Assembly (NCBI RefSeq): GCF_023614235.1
Contig: NZ_CP094264.1
Location: 2,666,001-2,730,000, forward strand
Direction of reading: 5' to 3'
Length of the DNA stretch: 64,000 nucleotides
Origin: Streptomyces sp. MRC013
GTDB taxonomy: Bacteria; Actinomycetota; Actinomycetes; Streptomycetales; Streptomycetaceae
Made by a program: the position numbers and the translations under genes. The notes beneath the pieces are model-generated. The model made no database searches. It was not told where the DNA came from and was given only the letters and a program-made list of their open reading frames with translations. Below are positions 1-7,022 of this stretch, one piece after another (position 1 is the first letter of the stretch; each line of letters begins with the position of its first letter).

Positions 1-668
1 CGCCTCCCTTTGGCCTGACGCGGCAGGTATCCGGGCTTGCGCCCGGGCCGGGGTCCCCCCTCCTCGTGCGCACCCTCTCCCTGCGCGCCGTGCTGATGAT
101 CGCGACCGCCATCGCAGCCCGACTCGGTGACGTCCCGGTGGCCGCGCACCAGGTCATCCTGTCGCTGTGGAGCCTGATGGCTTTCGCCCTCGACGCCATC
201 GCCATCGCGGGGCAGGCCATCATCGGCCGCTACCTGGGCGCCGGGGACACCGAAGGCGCCCGTGCGGTCTGCCGCCGCATGGTGTGGTGGGGCGTCGTCT
301 CGGGGGCGGTTCTCGGCATCCTCCTCGCGGCCACCCGTCCACTGTTCGTTCCGGTCTTCACCGGGGACGACGCCGTACGGGAGGCACTGCTGTCCGCGCT
401 GCTGGTCGTGGCGCTCTCCCAGCCTGTCGCCGGGGTCGTCTTCGTCCTGGACGGAGTCCTGATGGGAGCCGGGGACGGCCCGTACCTGGCGGGCGCAATG
501 GTGGTCACGCTGGCCGTCTTCACTCCGGCCGCCCTGCTCGTCCCGGAGTTCGACGGCGGGCTGACGGCTCTGTGGTGGGCGATGACCCTGATGATGACCG
601 TCCGGATGGTCACACTGTGGCTGCGGATGCGCTCCGGCCGCTGGCTGGTCCCCGGCGCCGCCCGCTGA
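1..668 (+). CDS. MATE/DinF-family multidrug or metabolite exporter, C-terminal part
   Basis: The frame is open from the left edge (codons from base 3), so the gene starts outside the window. A GTG at 66 is an internal valine, because the preceding codons still read as family-like sequence (…LLVRTLSLRA). About 220 residues are visible. They contain several hydrophobic membrane spans, the segment ARLGDVPVAAHQV and the segment AIAGQAIIGRYLGAGD, both typical of DinF-like MATE proteins, which export drugs or metabolites in exchange for Na+ or H+. The substrate cannot be told. The gene converges on rplI, and a parS site and a hairpin terminator fill the gap between them. Confidence 0.85.
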   Translation, partial: PPFGLTRQVSGLAPGPGSPLLVRTLSLRAVLMIATAIAARLGDVPVAAHQVILSLWSLMAFALDAIAIAGQAIIGRYLGAGDTEGARAVCRRMVWWGVVSGAVLGILLAATRPLFVPVFTGDDAVREALLSALLVVALSQPVAGVVFVLDGVLMGAGDGPYLAGAMVVTLAVFTPAALLVPEFDGGLTALWWAMTLMMTVRMVTLWLRMRSGRWLVPGAAR

Positions 669-693
669 CGGGCCGGCGTTCGGCAGGACGTGT

Positions 694-707
694 GTTTCAC
701 GTGAAAC
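694..707. promoter_or_regulatory. parS centromere site, perfect 14-mer
   Basis: The palindrome GTTTCACGTGAAAC is perfect and lies between the MATE exporter and rplI. This 14-mer is the ParB-binding site of Streptomyces. The palindrome extends symmetrically to 692-709. It is the most origin-distal parS seen in the window, about 33 kb from oriC. Confidence 0.93.
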
Positions 708-712
708 ACGGA

Positions 713-744
713 GAAGGGCCGCACCCGAGCGGGTGCGGCCCTTC
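713..744. terminator. Bidirectional hairpin terminator between MATE exporter and rplI
   Basis: Arms of 14 bp (713-726 and 731-744) pair perfectly around a 4-base loop. The hairpin lies just past the stop codons of two converging genes, so it can serve both. There is no strong T tract, as is usual in Streptomyces. Confidence 0.75.
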
Positions 745-770
745 AACGCTCAGCTCTGCGAAGGCAGCGC

Positions 771-1217
771 TCAGGCGGCGACAACCTCGACACCGAGGTT
801 CGCGGCGACCTCGGGGTGCAGGCGCACGGAGACCTGGTGCGAGCCCAGGGTCTTGATCGGCGCCCCGAGCTCGACCCGGCGCTTGTCGACGTCCGGACCA
901 CCGGCGGACTTGATCGCGGAGGCGATGTCAGCCGGGGTGACGGAGCCGAACAGACGGCCCGCGTCGCCGGAGCGAACGGCCAGACGCACCTTGACGGACT
1001 CGAGCTGGGCCTTGATCTGGTTGGCCTGCTCGATGGTCGCGATCTCGTGGATCTTGCGGGCGCGGCGGATCTGCGCCACGTCCTTCTCGCCGCCCTTGGT
1101 CCAGCGGATCGCGAAACCGCGCGGGACCAGGTAGTTGCGAGCGTAGCCGTCCTTGACGTCGACGACGTCGCCGGCCGCACCGAGGCCGGAGACCTCGTGG
1201 GTAAGGATGATCTTCAT
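771..1217 (-). CDS. rplI: Large-subunit ribosomal protein bL9
   Basis: The product is 148 aa, the normal bL9 length. It begins [19 protein letters not shown] and has the N-terminal RNA-binding lobe with the motif [13 protein letters not shown], a long connecting helix, and a C-terminal lobe. It is a structural protein of the 50S subunit that sits near the L1 stalk. The ATG at 1217 follows a purine-rich AAGGAAGGG. It is the last gene of the minus-strand cluster rpsF-ssb-rpsR-rplI, 17 nt after rpsR, and ends in front of a strong hairpin. The family assignment is certain. Confidence 0.97.
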   Translation of the reverse strand: MKIILTHEVSGLGAAGDVVDVKDGYARNYLVPRGFAIRWTKGGEKDVAQIRRARKIHEIATIEQANQIKAQLESVKVRLAVRSGDAGRLFGSVTPADIASAIKSAGGPDVDKRRVELGAPIKTLGSHQVSVRLHPEVAANLGVEVVAA

Positions 1218-1234
1218 CAGTAGGTCACCCTTCC

Positions 1235-1471
1235 TTATCGCGCGGTGGACGTGTAGGGCAGCAGCGCCATCTCACGGCTGTTCTTGACGGCCGTGGCGAC
1301 GTCACGCTGGTGCTGCGTGCAGTTGCCGGTCACGCGACGGGCACGGATCTTGCCGCGGTCGGAAATGAACTTCCGCAGCATGTTCGTGTCCTTGTAGTCC
1401 ACGTACGCGGTCTTGTCCTTGCAGAACGCGCAGACCTTCTTCTTAGGCTTGCGCACAGGCGGCTTCGCCAT
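1235..1471 (-). CDS. rpsR: Small-subunit ribosomal protein bS18 (zinc-ribbon, C+ form)
   Basis: The product is 78 aa. Cys14 and Cys17 form a CAFC motif, and Cys51 with His54 form CTQH, so this is the zinc-binding (C+) form. Many actinomycetes also carry a cysteine-free, Zur-regulated paralogue elsewhere; this one is the standard copy in the rpsF-ssb-rpsR-rplI cluster. In the ribosome bS18 pairs with bS6, whose gene starts this cluster. The basic N-terminus (KPKKK) and the core [16 protein letters not shown] are typical. The ATG start is preceded by AGGAG-like bases (minus strand) just upstream of 1471. Confidence 0.97.
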   Translation of the reverse strand: MAKPPVRKPKKKVCAFCKDKTAYVDYKDTNMLRKFISDRGKIRARRVTGNCTQHQRDVATAVKNSREMALLPYTSTAR

Positions 1472-1515
1472 GGTGTTTCTCCTGTGTGATCAAGAAGTGG
1501 GTTACGAGCCCGGCC

Positions 1516-2082
1516 CTAGAAGGGGGGCTCGTCCGAGTAGCCGCCGGAGCCGCCGCCCCAGCCGCCCTGGCCGCCCTGCTGGCCGCCGGCCGGCGCGCCA
1601 CCGCCGGCCCAGGGGTCGTCGGCGGGAGCGCCGCCGCCCTGCTGGCCGCCCGGAGCACCGCCCCAGCCGCCCTGGCCGCCCTGCTGGCCGCCGCCGTAGC
1701 CGCCCTGGCCGCCGCGGCCCGTGGTCTTGGTGACCTTGGCCGTGGCGTTCTTGAGGCTCGGGCCGACCTCCTCGACGTCCAGCTCGAAGACCGTGCGCTT
1801 GACGCCCTCGCGGTCCTCGTAGGACCGCTGCTTCAACCGGCCCTGCACGACGACGCGCATGCCTCGCTGGAGCGACTCGGCGACGTTCTCGGCCGCCTGG
1901 CGCCAGACCGAGCAGGTCAGGAAGAGGCTCTCGCCGTCCTTCCACTCATTGGTCTGACGGTCGAAGGTGCGGGGGGTGGACGCGACGCGGAACTTCGCGA
2001 CCGCCGCACCGGAAGGGGTGAAGCGCAGCTCGGGGTCGTCGACAAGATTGCCGACGACCGTGATGACGGTCTCGCCTGCCAT
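1516..2082 (-). CDS. ssb: Single-stranded DNA-binding protein
   Basis: The product is 188 aa. An OB-fold domain fills residues 1-110, starting [21 protein letters not shown] and including [13 protein letters not shown] Gly/Gln-rich flexible linker follows, and the protein ends in the acidic tip DEPPF that docks replication and repair partners. It protects single-stranded DNA at forks. It lies between rpsF and rpsR in the cluster, as in most bacteria. Streptomyces usually has a second ssb paralogue elsewhere; the full-length acidic-tail form here is the housekeeping one. The linker is coded by a very repetitive GGC/CAG tract at about 1545-1715. Confidence 0.97.
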   Translation of the reverse strand: MAGETVITVVGNLVDDPELRFTPSGAAVAKFRVASTPRTFDRQTNEWKDGESLFLTCSVWRQAAENVAESLQRGMRVVVQGRLKQRSYEDREGVKRTVFELDVEEVGPSLKNATAKVTKTTGRGGQGGYGGGQQGGQGGWGGAPGGQQGGGAPADDPWAGGGAPAGGQQGGQGGWGGGSGGYSDEPPF

Positions 2083-2154
2083 GGGGAACCTCTCGGCGGG
2101 TTTGCTTCTGGCTGCTTGCTGCTACTCGGACCCGATGACCAGTGAGCGGAAGGC

Positions 2155-2445
2155 TCAGTGGGTCTCGGGGCGGAGGACCTTGGTCCGGAGGACCGACTCG
2201 TTCAGGTTCATCTGGCGGTCGAGCTCCTTGACGACCGCAGGCTCGGCCTGCAGGTCGATGACCGAGTAGATGCCCTCGGGCTTCTTCTTGATCTCGTAAG
2301 CGAGACGACGACGGCCCCAGGTGTCGACCTTCTCGACCTTTCCGTTGCCCTCGCGGACGACGGAGAGGAAGTTCTCGATCAGCGGGGAGACAGCGCGCTC
2401 CTCGAGATCGGGGTCGAGGATGACCATCACCTCGTAGTGACGCAT
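2155..2445 (-). CDS. rpsF: Small-subunit ribosomal protein bS6
   Basis: The product is 96 aa and begins [19 protein letters not shown]. Longer readings upstream of 2445 are not real, because the ATG at 2445 has a near-perfect Shine-Dalgarno AAAGGAGGTG at about 2453-2462 and matches the family start. It forms a heterodimer with bS18 on the 30S platform. It is the promoter-proximal gene of rpsF-ssb-rpsR-rplI. In other bacteria the bS6:bS18 complex represses its own mRNA; whether that happens here cannot be seen. Confidence 0.97.
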   Translation of the reverse strand: MRHYEVMVILDPDLEERAVSPLIENFLSVVREGNGKVEKVDTWGRRRLAYEIKKKPEGIYSVIDLQAEPAVVKELDRQMNLNESVLRTKVLRPETH

Positions 2446-2452
2446 GTGGAAC

Positions 2453-2462
2453 CCACCTCCTT
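2453..2462 (-). promoter_or_regulatory. Strong ribosome binding site deciding the rpsF start
   Basis: On the minus strand the sequence reads AAAGGAGGTG about 7 bases before the ATG at 2445. It is one of the best anti-Shine-Dalgarno matches in the window and rules out the longer upstream reading. Confidence 0.8.
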
Positions 2463-2722
2463 TGGACTCAGCGGCCACGGTCGTTCCGTGGCAGGAGGGT
2501 CGTGATGCGTACGCAACGGTAGTCGTGCCCACTGACAACGCCCGCGGACGACGGCCGGGGACCGGCTCGCTTCCGGGCGTGGGCAGACACCGGTGCAGAC
2601 CGTACAGAGTACCCGCACGGCGGCTTCCGGTTGAAATCCGGTGGTCGGAGGACGCAACCTGTACGCATCGGGTGCGGGCGGCGCCGCAGCGCGCCGCCCT
2701 CCGACAAGCCGGGAGGTGCCTC

Positions 2723-3037
2723 ATGGCTCAGGCATTCCAGCGTCACCGCCCCTCTTCCCTCCTCGCCACGGACGGCAAGCCCCATCCGCTCCAGGACACC
2801 CTGATGGCGGTGACCCTGGTGTTGGGCGCGCTCGCCTTCGTCACGGCCCATTTCCACGGCCTCCACCTGATCAGTTCGTGGGCCGGCCTCATCGGCGTCC
2901 TCACGGGCGCCTACGGCCAGTACGTCTCCGAGACCACCCGGGAGCGCACGTTCCTGATCATCGGGCTGGGCGCGGCGGCGGTCGGCTTCTTCCTGGGGAT
3001 GGCCCGCGGCGGCCTGTTCGGCGGCGTGATCGGCTAG
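2723..3037 (+). CDS. Small conserved membrane protein of unknown function
   Basis: The product is 104 aa. After about 25 polar residues ([19 protein letters not shown]) it has three hydrophobic segments, roughly at residues 31-48, 52-68 and 77-95, ending in a Gly-rich tail ([11 protein letters not shown]). The ATG at 2723 follows GGGAGGTG at 2711-2718. It is transcribed divergently from rpsF and followed by the FemX gene. A protein of this type occupies the same place in other Streptomyces. I do not recognise a function. Confidence 0.8.
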   Translation: MAQAFQRHRPSSLLATDGKPHPLQDTLMAVTLVLGALAFVTAHFHGLHLISSWAGLIGVLTGAYGQYVSETTRERTFLIIGLGAAAVGFFLGMARGGLFGGVIG

Positions 3038-3147
3038 CTCCCCGCGGTGCGGGCCCGGTCGGGGCGCTCCCCCGTGCCAGTAGGCTTCGGCGCGAGAGCT
3101 GGAACCCCTGTACCGACGGGGGACACACCTGCCGAGGAGCGCCCCGC

Positions 3148-4265
3148 ATGAGCCTGACCCTGAGGACCATCAGCCGAGAGCAGCATCTGGCGTACATCCA
3201 GAGCCTTCCGGCCGCGAGTCACTGCCAGGTTCCGGCGTGGGCCGACGTCAAGACCGAGTGGCGCTCGGAGAACCTGGGCTGGTTCGACCGGGACGGCCAA
3301 CTGGTCGGCGCCGGCCTGGTGCTGTACCGCCAGCTCCCGAAGATCAAGCGGTACCTCGCCTACCTCCCCGAGGGCCCGGTGATCAACTGGTACGCGCCGA
3401 ACCTGGACGACTGGCTGCGGCCGATGCTCCAGCACCTCAAGCACCAGGGCGCCTTCTCCGTCAAGATGGGCCCGCCGGTCGTGATCCGCCGCTGGGACGC
3501 CTCGGCGATCAAGGCGGGCATCCAGGACCCCGAGGTCAAGCGCCTGCGCGACGTGGAGGCGACGCACATCGAGCCGCGCGCCTTCGAGGTGTCCGACCGG
3601 TTGCGCAAGATGGGCTGGCAGCAGGGCGAGGACGGCGGCGCCGGCTTCGGCGACGTCCAGCCCCGCTACGTCTTCCAGGTGCCGCTGGCCAACCGCTCCC
3701 TGGACGACGTCCTCAAGGGCTTCAACCAGCTGTGGCGGAGGAACATCAAGAAGGCCGAGAAGGCCGGCGTCGAGGTGGTCCAGGGGGGTACGAGGACCTG
3801 CCCGAGTGGCAGCGGCTGTACGAGATCACGGCCGTCCGGGACCGCTTCCGGCCGCGCCCGCTGTCGTACTTCCAGCGCATGTGGACCGTCCTCAACGACG
3901 AGGACCCCAACCGCATGCGCCTCTACTTCGCGCGGCACAACGGTGTGAACCTCTCCGCCGCGACCATGCTCGTGGTCGGCGGGCACGTCTGGTACTCGTA
4001 CGGTGCCTCCGACAACATCGGCCGCGAGGTCCGCCCGTCGAACGCCATGCAGTGGCGCATGCTGCGCGACGCCTACGCCATGGGCGCGACCGTGTACGAC
4101 CTGCGCGGCATCTCGGACTCGCTCGACGAGACCGACCACCTCTTCGGTCTGATCCAGTTCAAGGTGGGCACCGGCGGCGAGGCCGTCGAGTACATCGGCG
4201 AATGGGACTTCCCGCTCAACAAGCTGCTGCACAAGGCGCTGGACATCTACATGTCGCGCCGCTGA
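3148..4265 (+). CDS. femX: FemABX-type peptidyltransferase (FemX-like), frameshifted in this sequence
   Basis: The first part runs from ATG 3148 to about 3788 (MSLTLRTISREQHLAYIQ…) and the second continues in the next frame (…EDLPEWQRLYEITAVRDRF… to the stop at 4265). Family sequence resumes exactly if a seventh G is added to the G6 run at 3783-3788, giving about 372 aa. FemX-type enzymes add the first bridge amino acid from aminoacyl-tRNA to lipid II; Streptomyces FemX adds glycine. GNAT-like halves with SVKMGP and the terminal IQFKVGTGGE…EWDFPLNK are typical. S. coelicolor has femX at the matching position. Because femX is normally essential, an indel error is more likely than a true pseudogene. 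Confidence 0.85.
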
Positions 4266-4320
4266 CACCGTCGCGCTTCCGTACGCTCGTACGCGTCCCG
4301 CACACCCCGTTCACCCCGAC

Positions 4321-4362
4321 ACCCACACCCACACCCACACCCACAGCCACAGCCACAGCCAC
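4321..4362. repeat. Tandem hexanucleotide repeat, (ACCCAC)4 (AGCCAC)3
   Basis: Seven hexamers lie end to end: four ACCCAC units at 4321-4344, then three AGCCAC units at 4345-4362. They fill the gap between the femX stop and the Shine-Dalgarno of the next gene, and the last unit abuts AGGAAGGG. Copy number could vary by slippage and change the spacing to the downstream gene. Confidence 0.9.
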
Positions 4363-4382
4363 AGGAAGGGTCCGGACCGACC

Positions 4383-5414
4383 ATGGCGCTCACCCTGTAC
4401 GTCGACACCGCTCGCTGGCGGGCGCATCAGAAGTCCGTGATCGACCAGTTCCCCGGCATCGTCCCGGTCTGCAAGGGGAACGGCTACGGCTTCGGCCACG
4501 AGCGCCTCGCGGAGGAGGTGAACCGCTTCGGCGCCGACACCCTCGCCGTCGGCACCACCTACGAGGCGGCCCGCATGAAGGACTGGTTCGGCGGCGACCT
4601 GCTGGTGCTGACGCCGTTCCGGCGGGGTGAGGAACCGGTTCCGCTGCCGGACCGGGTGATCCGGTCCGTGTCGTCCGTCGACGGCGTGCACGCCCTCGTC
4701 GGCGCCCGCGTCGTCGTCGAGTGCATGAGCTCGATGAAGCGGCACGGCATCGGCGAGCACGAGCTGGGCCAGCTGCACACCGCCGTCGAGGACGTCCGCC
4801 TGGAGGGCTTCGCCCTGCACCTGCCGCTGGACCGCGTCGGCGGCTCGGACGCCGTCGAGGAGGTCATCGGCTGGATGGACCGGCTGCGGGCGGCCCGGCT
4901 GCCGCTGCACACGATGTTCGTCAGCCACCTGCGTGCGGAGGAGCTGGCCCGCCTCCAGCAGCAGTTCCCGCAGACCCGGTTCCGCGTCCGCGTCGGCACG
5001 CGGCTGTGGCTGGGCGACCACGAGGCGACGGAGTACCGGGGCGCCGTCCTGGACGTCACCCGCGTCACCAGGGGCGACCGCTTCGGCTACCGGCAGCAGC
5101 GGGTGCCGTCCGACGGCTGGCTGGTGGTCGTCGCCGGCGGCACCTCGCACGGCGTGGGCCTGGAGGCGCCGAAGGCCATGCACGGCGTGATGCCGCGCGC
5201 CAAGGGAGTCGCCCGCGCCGGCCTCGCCACGGTCAACCGGAACCTCTCCCCGTTCGTGTGGGCGGGCAAGCAGCGCTGGTTCGCGGAGCCGCCGCACATG
5301 CAGGTGTCGATCCTCTTCGTCCCGGCGGACGCGCAGGAGCCGAAGGTCGGCGACGAGCTGGTGGCCCACCTGCGGCACACCACGACCCAGTACGACCGGA
5401 TCGTCGACCGCTAG
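4383..5414 (+). CDS. Alanine-racemase-like PLP enzyme (fold type III)
   Basis: The product is 343 aa. The N-terminal motif VCKGNGYGFGH, with the probable PLP lysine at position 31, matches the alanine racemase family (canonical K-A-x-A-Y-G-H-G). The lysine sits in a changed context, so the true substrate is uncertain. The ATG at 4383 follows AGGAAGGG. The gene lies directly after femX, which suggests a peptidoglycan-precursor role, but Streptomyces has a separate housekeeping alr elsewhere, so this may be a divergent racemase or epimerase. Its TAG stop overlaps the TAG of the converging glycosyltransferase gene in the tetramer CTAG. Confidence 0.8.
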   Translation: MALTLYVDTARWRAHQKSVIDQFPGIVPVCKGNGYGFGHERLAEEVNRFGADTLAVGTTYEAARMKDWFGGDLLVLTPFRRGEEPVPLPDRVIRSVSSVDGVHALVGARVVVECMSSMKRHGIGEHELGQLHTAVEDVRLEGFALHLPLDRVGGSDAVEEVIGWMDRLRAARLPLHTMFVSHLRAEELARLQQQFPQTRFRVRVGTRLWLGDHEATEYRGAVLDVTRVTRGDRFGYRQQRVPSDGWLVVVAGGTSHGVGLEAPKAMHGVMPRAKGVARAGLATVNRNLSPFVWAGKQRWFAEPPHMQVSILFVPADAQEPKVGDELVAHLRHTTTQYDRIVDR

Positions 5415-5451
5415 GCGGCCGGACGGGCGGACGGATCCGCCGGCCGCCTAG
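5411..5451. terminator. Hairpin at convergent stop codons
   Basis: A perfect 12-bp inverted repeat pairs 5411-5422 with 5440-5451. Its left end is the shared CTAG that carries the stop codons of the plus-strand racemase-like gene and the minus-strand glycosyltransferase gene. It probably terminates the plus-strand transcript; on the minus strand it lies inside the end of the coding sequence. Confidence 0.65.
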
Positions 5452-6898
5452 CGGTGCCGCCCGTCCGGCGCGCCGACCCGGCGGCGGCCCGGCCGACCGC
5501 GAAGACGTCCTCGGCACCGTCCAGGACCCCTCCGGACGGGTCGTCGGAGCCGTCCCGCCGGACGGGGTCCCGCTCGGGCCGCAGGGCGTCCCGCACGATC
5601 AGGGCGCACAGGTACAGCGTCCCGGCCAGGTGCAGGACGATCGCGAAGTGGTAGCCGTCCTGCGGCAGGCCCTGCTTGTGCTCCGTCGTGACGTACACCA
5701 GGTACATCCAGATGCCGAGGAAGTAGGCCACCTCGCACGCCTGCCAGACGAGGAAGCCCCGCCAGCGCGGCCGGGCCAGCGCCGCCAGCGGGACCAGCCA
5801 CAGCACGTACTGCGGCGAGTAGACCTTGTTCGTCAGGATGAACGCCGCCACGACCAGGAAGGCGAGCTGTGCGAAGCGGGGGCGGCGCGGCGCCGCCAGC
5901 GCCAGGACGGCGATCCCGGCGCAGGCCAGGAGCATCAGCGCGCTCGCGATCGTGTTGACCGTCTCGATCCGCGGGTCCAGGCCGAAGCGCTGTGTGAGGA
6001 TCAGCCAGAACGAGCCGAAGTCGACGTTCCGCTCCCGGCTGAAGACGTAGAACCGCTTCCAGCCCTCCGGCGCGAGCACCATGACGGGCAGGTTCACCAC
6101 CAGCCACGCGCCCGCGGAACCCAGCAGGGCAACGGCGAACTCCCGCCACCTCCCGGCCCGCCAGCACAGCACCAGGAGCGGTCCGAGCAGCAGGAACGGG
6201 TAGAGCTTCGCGGCCGTGGCGAGGCCGAGCAGCACACCGAAGGCCAGGGCGCGGCCGCGGCTCCACATGAGCATCGCCGCGGCGGTCAGGGCGAGGGCGA
6301 GCAGGTCCCAGTTGATGGTGGCGGTCAGCGCGAGGGCCGGTGCGAGGGCGACCAGCAGGGCGTCCCAGGGGCGCCGCCGGTGCGTCCTCGCAACGCACAC
6401 CGCGAGCACCGCGGTGCAGACCAGCAGCATGCCCGCGTTGACCGCCCAGTACATCTGCTCCCGGTGCTGCAAGTCGCCGCCGCCGGGCGTCAACCAGGCC
6501 GCGACCTGCATGAACAGACCGGTGAGCACCGGGTACTCCAGGTACTGCATGTCACCGGCGAACCGGTCGGCGTAGGGGATGAGCCCCTCGGAGAAACCGC
6601 GCGCCACGAACAGGTGCGGGATGTCGGAGTAGCAGGCGTGGGTGTACTGGGAGGCGGCGCCGCGGAACCAGGCCCAGTTGTAGCAGGGCAGCTTCTGCAC
6701 CATGCCGAGCGCGAACGCGCCGATCGCGACGAGCGCGACGACCCGCACGGGGGTGAGGACGTCCGTGCCGAGCCGGGCGCGGCGTCCGACGGGGCCGCCG
6801 ATCACCTCGCTGCCCGCGGCGGCGACCTCGTCTTGGCGGGTGGGGCACACGACGGGCCGCCCGTCGCCGGGGGCGCTCGTCTTCTGGGGGCTCGGCAT
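5411..6898 (-). CDS. Polytopic membrane glycosyltransferase (GT87/DUF2029-type)
   Basis: The product is about 495 aa with roughly ten hydrophobic spans. Characteristic stretches are DIPHLFVARGFSEG, YLEYPVLTGLFM, the loop NWDLLAL, ATAAKLYPFLLLGPL and ILTNKVYSPQYVLWLVPL. These match the actinobacterial GT87 polyprenol-phosphate-mannose-dependent mannosyltransferases, so it likely adds mannose to a lipid or glycan on the outer face of the membrane; the acceptor is unknown. I chose the ATG at 6898 because GGCAGG lies 9 bases upstream; an in-frame ATG at 6907 is the alternative. It lies downstream of the PBP gene on the same strand, beyond a strong hairpin. Confidence 0.85.
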   Translation of the reverse strand: MPSPQKTSAPGDGRPVVCPTRQDEVAAAGSEVIGGPVGRRARLGTDVLTPVRVVALVAIGAFALGMVQKLPCYNWAWFRGAASQYTHACYSDIPHLFVARGFSEGLIPYADRFAGDMQYLEYPVLTGLFMQVAAWLTPGGGDLQHREQMYWAVNAGMLLVCTAVLAVCVARTHRRRPWDALLVALAPALALTATINWDLLALALTAAAMLMWSRGRALAFGVLLGLATAAKLYPFLLLGPLLVLCWRAGRWREFAVALLGSAGAWLVVNLPVMVLAPEGWKRFYVFSRERNVDFGSFWLILTQRFGLDPRIETVNTIASALMLLACAGIAVLALAAPRRPRFAQLAFLVVAAFILTNKVYSPQYVLWLVPLAALARPRWRGFLVWQACEVAYFLGIWMYLVYVTTEHKQGLPQDGYHFAIVLHLAGTLYLCALIVRDALRPERDPVRRDGSDDPSGGVLDGAEDVFAVGRAAAGSARRTGGTARRPADPSARPAA

Positions 6899-6931
6899 GG
6901 GGGACATCCTGCCGTACGGGGCCCGAAACGC

Positions 6932-6985
6932 GGCGAGGGCCGCCGCACCCGGCACGCGAGCGCGTGCGGTGCGGCGGCCCTCGCC
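6932..6985 (-). terminator. Long hairpin terminator after the class A PBP gene
   Basis: Arms of 18 bp (6932-6949 and 6968-6985) pair perfectly, and a second small stem (GCACGC/GCGTGC) lies within the loop. It sits 38 bases past the PBP stop codon and before the glycosyltransferase start, so it should end the PBP transcript. Confidence 0.8.
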
Positions 6986-7022
6986 GGGGCCTGTCGCCGG
7001 CGGTCCGGCGGGAGCGACCCGG

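Noticed and set aside
2446..2722. A longer rpsF reading to 2724, or a gene in this gap
   Set aside because: The rpsF ribosome site at 2453-2462 fixes the start; the rest shows no family-like protein and is best read as promoter DNA.
3783..3788. Programmed -1/+1 frameshifting in femX and the other broken genes
   Set aside because: No slippery heptamer plus structure is evident, the products would be needed in full length, and the same defect in seven unrelated runs argues for base-calling error.
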